Source: Archivesica marissinica (lineage: Eukaryota > Mollusca > Bivalvia > Venerida > Vesicomyidae). From it: a stretch of 64,000 nt of DNA. The stretch spans positions 51,825,450 to 51,889,449 of the forward strand of contig CM026401.1 of the NCBI GenBank assembly GCA_014843695.1. Reading direction: 5' to 3'. The notes beneath the pieces are model-generated. The model was not told the origin of the DNA. It saw nothing but the letters and a program-made list of their open reading frames with translations, and did no database searches. Position numbers and translations under genes: made by a program. Shown piece after piece: positions 57,545-64,000 of this stretch. Position 1 is the first letter of the stretch, and every line of letters begins with the position of its first letter.

Positions 57545-58890
57545 ATGGCCTCCCTCCCCTCAACGAAGGATCACTGCCGGCCCAATGGAAGTCAGCAAAT
57601 GTTGCTCCCATTTACAAAAAAGGGGACAGGTCACACCCCGCTAACAATAGGCCCATCTCACTGACTATGCAAGGTTCTAGAACATATACTTAGTTATTAG
57701 TACTTAGTTACTCCTCGATAGTAAAACACTTCACTTACCACAGTATTCTGTACCATTTGCAGCATAGTAATGCTAATCAATGACTTGGTTACCTCTGTCT
57801 ACAATAAGCATCAGGTAGATCTCATCCTATTAGACTTCAGTAAGACTTTCGATAAGGTCACTCACGAGAAAGTACTACTAAAAATGCATGACTATGGAGT
57901 CAGAGGTCAAACATTAAGGTGGTTTAAGAGTTTTCTAGATAATAGACTCCAGTCAGTTGTCCTTAAAGGCTTAATGGTGTTAGTTCAGAGGCCATTCCGG
58001 TGTCCTCTGGAGTCCCACAGGGATCCGTACTTGGACCCCTGCTTCTCCTAGCCTATATAAACGACCTCCCACAAAACATCAGTTCCAAAGTCTGTATCTT
58101 TGCAGATGATACTGCAGTCTATCTATCATCTGCAAATGAATCGGTCACACTCCAAAACGATCTTAAGAGATTAGAAGAGTGGGAGTTGGTGTGGGACATG
58201 GAATTTAACCCCTCCAAATGTCAAGTTATCCACGTCACCAGAAGGAAACATCCTATTCCCAGTCAATATGAACTCCACTTGAGTCGGTCACTTCAGCCAA
58301 ATACCTTGGCGTGGATATCTCAAATAATCTGTCGTGGGACACTCACATAAAAAGGTCAACTAAGAAAGCAAACCAAACATTAGGATTCCTACGTAGAAAC
58401 CTCCAGGTCAAATCCGAACCCCTTAAGTCCATGGCTTACCAGACACTAGTGAGACCCCAGCTTGAATATGGCTCCGAGATCTGGTTGCCCCATACCCAAA
58501 CATTGATAGACCATATGAAGGTGTCCAGCGAAGAGCAGCCCGTTGGATAAAGGCTGACTTCTAACGTACCTCTAGTTTTACAGACATGTTACATTCCCTA
58601 AGTCTATGCAGACTAGATCAACGGCATATTGACAATAGGTTATCCCTTCTGTATAAAATTCATAATGATCTTGTTGCTATTCCCATTGAAAATTACCTAG
58701 TTCCCCTCTCCCGTCCTGCTCGCCATTCCATAAGCTATAGGTTAATTACAGCAACTACAGACTACTACAAGTTTTCCTTTTGTCCACGAACAATCTACCA
58801 TTGGAACCATCTACCTCCTGACATTATCCATCTCCCTACCACAGAGCAATTCAATACGACAGTTTGTCATAATGACCATGCCAGTCCCTA
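57545..58890 (+). pseudogene. Degenerate LINE reverse transcriptase (unit 2)
   Basis: Second copy of the same LINE type. It keeps QVDLILLDFSKTFDKVTHEK, SSGVPQGSVLGPLLL, CIFADDTAVYLSS and the segment missing from unit 1 (EFNPSKCQVIHVTRRKHP). It then has TKKANQTLGFLRRNLQ and the C-terminal block ending CHNDHASP. It lacks about 35 bp around the GFREKQSC region (near 57765) that unit 1 retains. Frameshifts and stops break it. The 5' end is truncated at the same place as in unit 1. Confidence 0.85.
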
Positions 58891-59260
58891 GTTGTTCTAC
58901 GCAGCTGCTTTTAAACTTTTACCACAACTTATTTTCATTACTTTCATAAATTATGCTTTTAACTATTCATACTTTTAACTTATTTGCGGTTTTTGATGCG
59001 CAACATGTCTACATCCCCGCAAGGGATTCGACATTAAAGTAAGATAGATAAAGGTAGGTAGACAGATAAAGGTAGGTAGATAAAGGTGGGTAGATAAGGA
59101 TAGATAAGGATAGATACGGATGGATAGATAGATAGATTTGATATGATATATGATATATGTGATATGATATGATGTGATGTGATGTGATATATGATAAGAT
59201 AAGATAGATAAGATAATATAAGATAAGATTGATATGATATATAGATAGATTAGTATAAGA
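58891..59260 (+). repeat. LINE 3' end with hairpin and GATA microsatellite
   Basis: 3' UTR followed by a stem-loop at 59004-59034 (ATGTC ... CCCCGCAAGGG ... GACAT), then TTAAAG and a long (GATA)n-like microsatellite (59040-59260). Confidence 0.7.
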
Positions 59261-59737
59261 TACTATGTACAGTCCAGCCCCAGCCTTTACCATTTTTGCT
59301 GAGCGGCTGGCCACTGTACCACTCGGGACTGTTTTTGACCTTAGTATGTGGTTATTTTCAACATTCTGTGTCTCAAATGAGATGTTTATCAACGGTCCCC
59401 GACAAGCGTCACCCTGTCATACTCAGTAGTGTGTGCTTGGAGTATCCAGTATATGTGGATGAATAAGTTACTACCCGAAATCATCGCTAGACGAAACGGT
59501 TTTTTAGACGAAACTAGTACGTGAATTCGTGTTTACTCTCTAATATTCACTTCTGTTATCAGTAGTTATATAAATACGGATATAATACAGCTACAAAACA
59601 ACCTACTAAAGTAAACAGAGTATGTCGAAGGTAGTATATTGCCAAAATACGCTACACCGGTGATTTTATAACGAACGGTTTTAATGTTTGTTTACCTGTT
59701 TATACGAATCTGGGTCAAGACGGTGTCCAAACCGTGT

Positions 59738-60064
59738 TAATCACATTGGAAGCTTCCAAATACATGTTTCTGATCGTAGTATGAAAAATGCTTGCACGAT
59801 TGATAAGGTCTAAGGTCAATAAATAGTACTGTGTGCTGGTCACACACCGCTATTGAAATTTCCATAGGCCACTATTATAACACACAGTGCCATTATATGT
59901 TCTCCAAAAACAGTTTGGCACAACAGACAGTAGTTTTCAACAGACTGGCATTTGAGCCACAAGAAAATGTCAAATTTCAATGGGGTTGACCTATTGCGTT
60001 TTTATTTATTTCACTCTAAGGGCACCCACCCCCTACTCTGAAGGTAATTTGGTGGTGAATGTTC
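59738..60064. other. No feature seen
   Basis: Non-repetitive sequence after unit 2 with no protein frame. Confidence 0.35.
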
Positions 60065-60272
60065 TATCTATCTATCTTCCGCTAATGTCGAACCCCTCGC
60101 GGGGACGTAGACATGTTTGCACTGACACCTGCATTTATAATATGCTGTTTATTTGTCACCAAATAGTATGCAAATATTTTAAAAAGCTCATATATTTTAT
60201 TTTAATATTTAGAAGTCATTTTCACTATCTATCTTCCTTTAATGTCGAACCCCTCGCGGGGACGTAGACATG
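60065..60272 (-). mobile_element. Two LINE 3'-end remnants
   Basis: The minus strand carries two copies of the LINE terminal stem-loop (60084-60115 and 60241-60272; CCCCGCGAGGGG core), each followed by a (GATA)n start. They are relics of 5'-truncated insertions or parts of SINEs sharing this end. Confidence 0.6.
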
Positions 60273-60539
60273 TAATTGCTGACAATACATACTCAGCCAA
60301 TTAGTTCACGTATGAATAACTCTTAGGCTTCCATACACGTGTTCAACCAATCCCAGACCACTATATCAATAACACCGTCTGGCTTGCTTGTTCCTGGGGG
60401 TCGGGGGGTAGGTAAATTCGCAAATTTATTTCAAATTGGATACATGTTAATAGAAGCAGTGTGAACTATTATAGTTGCACTGTTAGTTAACGAAACCATT
60501 TAAATTGTGCTTCCATTTATCTTATATTTATATTAGGTT

Positions 60540-60727
60540 ATACAAATTTATTTTTGCTCGATTGGGAAACAAGTTCTTACAACTTATATGTATCACTCTC
60601 GAGATTTCATTATTGATGGAATCCAACGCCACGAGGGAGAAAGAAGAGGCAATGTGGAATTTAATTGTTTTGCCTTAGGGTACAATCGTAACGGATACAG
60701 CTGGGCTCGAACTCGGGGCCTCCGCAT
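60540..60727 (-). mobile_element. SINE-1, old copy
   Basis: Minus-strand tail, body and B box (GGGCTCGAACTCGGGGCC) with more divergence than the other copies. Confidence 0.75.
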
Positions 60728-60899
60728 ATATATTTATAAATATTACTTTGTTTGTCTATGGGATGGAAAAAGTTGTGTATAGACAGGACATATTTAAAAA
60801 CTTTTATTAAATATCAATCTCAAGTGATTTGATCGGCTCAACAAATCAGAAATTCAGATTTGAGATCTAGTTTATAACCTCTAGACTACGTCATTCGAG

Positions 60900-61010
60900 C
60901 CAGGTACCTCACACACATTGCTTAGTACTGGTTAACAATTTAGGTTGGCTAACTAATGTCTAGATCCCCGCAAGGGGTTTGACATTAATGGAACATACAT
61001 ACATACAGAC
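60900..61010 (+). mobile_element. SINE-5-like tail with hairpin
   Basis: TTAGTACTGGTTAACAATTT is followed by AATGTCTAGATCCCCGCAAG and GGGTTTGACATTAA, then (CATA)n. The stem-loop matches the LINE end. Confidence 0.55.
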
Positions 61011-61735
61011 AGTAATATGTGTGGATACATTCAGGATTCAGAGGAGTATGCATAATGTAACATAATGACTGCTTACATAATAGTTAGTCAATGTGATTAA
61101 AATTAATTAGATTGTGTTTTGATGAAGCTTAATCCCATCATTTATATATTGTGAAAAATGGATATAAAACTGGTTTTCATTGGTCACCAATTCTGTATAA
61201 TGTAGTTTCATTAGTCGCATTTGGCTCCACCTTGTTAGCAAAGTGGGCGGCCATGTTGTGGGGACATACTATTAAACTTGATACACATAACTTGGGGAGG
61301 GAGATTCTGATTTGGTTCTATTACTGAAAACTGAACAATCATGTTATTGATGTTACATATTTTGACGGATTTAATTTCGAGACTTAAAGTAATAAATGTT
61401 GTGGAAATAATGATTGACTTGTCTAGATAGATACTGTGTGTGTATGTTCATTAATAAAACACTATACGATCAGAATTGTTGTAGTTCAATAAGACATAGC
61501 TCGACTACGCTACAATATTGAGATAATGTTTCCCAGTCTATATGACCATAGGTACAGGCCCGTTGATTTAAATCTGGCTAAGTGTGAGTTGTTGAGAATA
61601 ATTTGCAGACGACAAATACAGCCCTTTCTTTCCAACCACCCTCCGCAATATTGTACAGAAGACGAGCGATACCACTATATAACTATTTAAACCAGTTTGT
61701 TTGTTCTGTTTTGGGTATATAGTCGCACAAACTGC
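61011..61735. other. No feature seen
   Basis: AT-rich, no repeat family or protein frame recognised. Small frames near 61568 overlap the SINE-6 block. Confidence 0.35.
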
Positions 61736-61737
61736 GT

Positions 61738-61880
61738 AGGTCATATGGCGACTCTCCCGTGTCGGAGGAAGACCCCGGGTGCCACTCGGAGCAGTATTGC
61801 AGGCACGGACGTGCACCTGAGTAGAACCACCGACCTTCCGCAAGTCAACTTGATAGCTTCTAACTTGAAACAGTTCGACA
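61738..61880. mobile_element. SINE-6-like repeat
   Basis: GGAGGAAGACCCCGGGTGCC and CGGAGCAGTATTGCAGGCAC match the block found twice in the URAD intron (34604 and 34880). Confidence 0.6.
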
Positions 61881-61982
61881 CCCCAGTGGGAATCATTTAA
61901 CAAGTCGACACAAGTAAAAAACCATCTCCCCTACGCTTGACGTATGCATCTTTTTCAAGCATCACATTTAACAAGGTCCAGG

Positions 61983-62163
61983 AAGTATGTGAGATGATAC
62001 GATGGTCGCCAGATCGGACAGGTGGGTTTTCTCCGGGTACTCCGGTTTCCTACCACACGAAATACCACATTTACGCTTTCATCCGCGCCAACGAGAGTGA
62101 TTAATATATTAAATTATTAAAAACTTGCTTCGCAATCGTTATAAAATAAATAAAGTTTAACAT
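61983..62163 (+). mobile_element. SINE-3, head-less
   Basis: Starts GTATGTGAGATGATACGATG and keeps body and shared tail to AAAATAAATAAAGTTTAAC. Confidence 0.85.
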
Positions 62164-62879
62164 AACAAGGTACATGTATATGCTAGCGGTGAACAGCGTG
62201 GCGGAGGTATGCTCTATGACATATAATCCACTGATTGTCTTGCGGAATTATAGTAGCCCAAGAACATTCGGACGTGACCAAAATCGTGCACCGCGTCTGG
62301 GTGTCTGAAACGAACGTAGTTTAGGTATATAGGTCTACAGTCCAATAATGATAATACATGTTTGATTTATTTGCATAACCAGGTATACATGTTTAATTTA
62401 GATTAGATATTTCGTCAGTTAAGTTTCAAGGCAGTTCGACAACTAACCACGGCATATTTGTTATAAAGCTCGGACGTACAACTGTGCGAGCTTATATGAA
62501 GTGATGTTTTGCGAGCTTATATGAAGTGATGTTTTGAATGATTCATGGTACCGGATATACTAATTAATATCAGCACTTAAAACACGATCGTGACGTCATA
62601 CCTTTCTGTTTGCAGTCCATTATTATTAATATTGGACTTCAAACGGCCAGAGTATTATATTAAAACCTCCGCGTATATGTACGACACTAACACTTTTAAT
62701 AAGTAGGATCTTGTTATATAAGTGTGTGCTTTAAGTAAGATATAAGTAATAAGTATGTTTTAAGTAAGATATAATATTGGTACTGTCTTCGGCGCTACGC
62801 GCCTCACACAGTCCAATATTTTGCATATTGGATCGTTTTCGGCTTATAATCCTATACATATCTGTCACAAATGTACTCG
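62164..62879. other. No gene; short tandem duplication
   Basis: A 25-bp direct duplication (GCGAGCTTATATGAAGTGAT) lies at 62486-62536. A CTTCGGCGCTACGCGCC block lies near 62790. No protein frame. Confidence 0.4.
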
Positions 62880-63066
62880 TATAATATATATGTATCTACT
62901 CTGCCATATGTAAATGTTGTAAAATCAATGAACCAATTGGGAAGGGTCGAATCTAATGTTTTGAGAACTTGTGACCCGACCCATTTGCCATTATTTATGC
63001 TGTAGTGTGCTATGATGTATTATATTGTATAAGCACTTTAATATTGGCAATAAAATATGTTTAAAC
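62880..63066 (+). mobile_element. LINE 3'-end fragment
   Basis: GGGAAGGGTCGAATCTAATG and ACTTGTGACCCGACCCATTT match, on the opposite strand, the 3' UTR of the LINE at 11783-13109. Ends AATAAAATATGTTTAAAC. Confidence 0.6.
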
Positions 63067-63304
63067 TATCTGTCACAAAGTCATGTTTGTCGAACCTTGG
63101 TTACGGAATAAATACTAAACGTTGAGCTATCACGTTCTTCGGAACTTCGGTTATAGAGTACGAACAGTTTGTGAACGAGCAGTCCTTTCAGGTATACATG
63201 TACATGTACTATAACTCTGGTAGCGCGAATAAAAAATATCTGTTTTCTTAGGTTGGAATAATTTGTTTCGCACTGAAGAATTTGGAATCTAACAGAGACA
63301 GATC

Positions 63305-63514
63305 ATGTTTGAACACGTTGATATTTGGAATCTGGTTCCCAGTTCGTGGTATGTAACCGAGTCGGTCGTTCTGTCTGGCTTGGCAGTTTTGCTGGGAACA
63401 TTTCTAGTATACCAGTGCGTGATTCTGGTAAATCTAAGACGACATTTGGAGAAACACTTCAAAGATGTCCCCGGACCTGCAGGTCGTCACTGGTTCTACG
63501 GTCACATGCTCTTG
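63305..63514 (+). CDS. Cytochrome P450 CYP4-type, first coding exon
   Basis: The first 70 residues of a microsomal P450 monooxygenase (heme-thiolate, usually fatty-acid or eicosanoid omega-hydroxylation in CYP4). After a short lumenal N-terminus (MFEHVDIWNLVPSSW) comes a signal-anchor helix (VVLSGLAVLLGTFLVYQCVI). A basic stop-transfer stretch (NLRRHLEKHF) follows, then the proline-rich hinge and the WFYGH motif (PGPAGRHWFYGHMLL), which is characteristic of CYP4 proteins. The exon ends in phase 0 at a consensus donor (TTG|GTGAGT). The start is the first ATG, and an acceptor-like TTTTCTTAG 50 bp upstream hints at a 5'-UTR intron. The heme-binding part lies beyond the window. Confidence 0.85.
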
Positions 63515-63560
63515 GTGAGTACAATGTATATAAACTGTTTTGCGCCTTTCGAGAGTTTAT

Positions 63561-63854
63561 AACACAGACGGATCTGTAGCCCAGTGGTAAAACGCTGGAC
63601 TGGTAATCTAGGGATCGCAGGTTCGACCCCCGTCTGACCCTAATAAAATTAACAGTCTTTCAGATGGGACGTTAAACCGAGGTCTCGTGTCGGTGCTTTA
63701 CACCGTGCACGTAAAAGAACCAGAGGAGACTCTGTAATGGGTCTCTGTCTGTATCATGCACTATCCTCCAAAGATCTAAAATTACTAATCTCTTCAGGAG
63801 GCGTCGCTCATATGGGCAACCGGTAGCGACGATAAATAAACGTAAAACACACAC
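63561..63854 (+). mobile_element. SINE-4, full-length, in P450 intron 1
   Basis: The best full copy of the family: head GATCTGTAGCCCAGTGGTAA, B box AGGTTCGACCCCC, body, and the GTCGC...GCGAC tail. Flanked by TCGAGAGTTTAT (63549-63560) and TCGAGAGTGTAT (63855-63866), a 12-bp target duplication with one change. Confidence 0.93.
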
Positions 63855-63891
63855 TCGAGAGTGTATTCTCTATTCAAGCATTAAAACTAGT

Positions 63892-64000
63892 TGATACAAA
63901 TTTAGTTTAGCTCGATTGCGAAACAAGTCCTTACAACTTATATTAATCTCTCTCACATACCTCATTCCTGATGGAATCCATTGCCACGAGGGAGAGAGAA
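63892..64000 (-). mobile_element. SINE-1, cut by the window end
   Basis: Minus-strand tail and start of the body (ATTGCCACGAGGGAGAGAGA) in the P450 intron. Confidence 0.8.

Larger units (their letters stand above)
57061..59737 (+). mobile_element. Unit 2 with inverted ends, holding SINE-5 and a LINE
   Basis: The second copy of the unit starts ACACGGTTTGG at 57061 and ends CCAAACCGTGT at 59727-59737. It has the same internal order as unit 1, but the internal deletions differ. Confidence 0.6.

Noticed and set aside
59040..59392. 127-codon minus frame with YIYLSIHPYLSLSI
   Set aside because: Translation of the GATA microsatellite at the LINE end.

Overview
The window looks like nuclear DNA of a metazoan, most likely a marine mollusc or another lophotrochozoan. 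It is AT-rich and has spliced genes with GT/AG introns. It carries many tRNA-headed SINE families, non-LTR, Ty3/Gypsy and DIRS/Ngaro-type retrotransposons, Tc1 and other DDE DNA transposons, and very long simple satellites. I see no bacterial operons, ribosome-binding sites or CRISPR arrays. The species call is an inference from repeat style, not from a marker gene.

Only two host genes can be recognised. A two-exon URAD-like gene (OHCU decarboxylase of the urate-to-allantoin pathway) lies on the minus strand at 34153-35564. It has Phe where the family has its catalytic His. The first coding exon of a CYP4-type cytochrome P450 lies on the plus strand at 63305-63514 and runs off the window.

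Layout. 1-4392: a short retroposon, then a 4.1-kb array of 19/22-bp monomers with a 145-bp higher-order unit. 4393-14061: SINEs, MITE-like and foldback elements, a 15-bp and a 24-bp minisatellite, and a 5'-truncated LINE (minus). 14062-25512: an 11.4-kb satellite of 30/32-bp monomers with nested higher-order blocks. 25513-30567: SINEs (one nested in another), a piggyBac-like palindromic MITE and pogo-like termini. 30568-31975: a 54-bp satellite abutting its apparent 27-bp precursor. 32154-36491: SINEs, URAD and one small hypothetical ORF. 37351-38847: a dead Tc1 element with intact ends.

39449-59737 is a nest of elements. Two copies of a 0.7-kb repeat flank a 14-kb stretch. In it, a DIRS/Ngaro-like element (RT-RNase H, then tyrosine recombinase) is split by a 3.75-kb DDE transposon. 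That transposon has its own TIRs, a 4-bp target duplication and eight copies of a 15-bp motif. Downstream, an SGNH-hydrolase gene sits between two 163-bp inverted repeats that look identical. One of these arms is split by a very young, internally deleted Ty3/Gypsy element. Next come two adjacent units with inverted ends, each holding a SINE and a degenerate LINE. 59738-64000 holds LINE 3' ends, SINEs and the P450 exon.

The most unusual points are the DDE transposon with its motif array, the inverted-repeat SGNH cassette, the shared tails and 3' hairpins linking SINE and LINE families, and the loss of the catalytic His in URAD.
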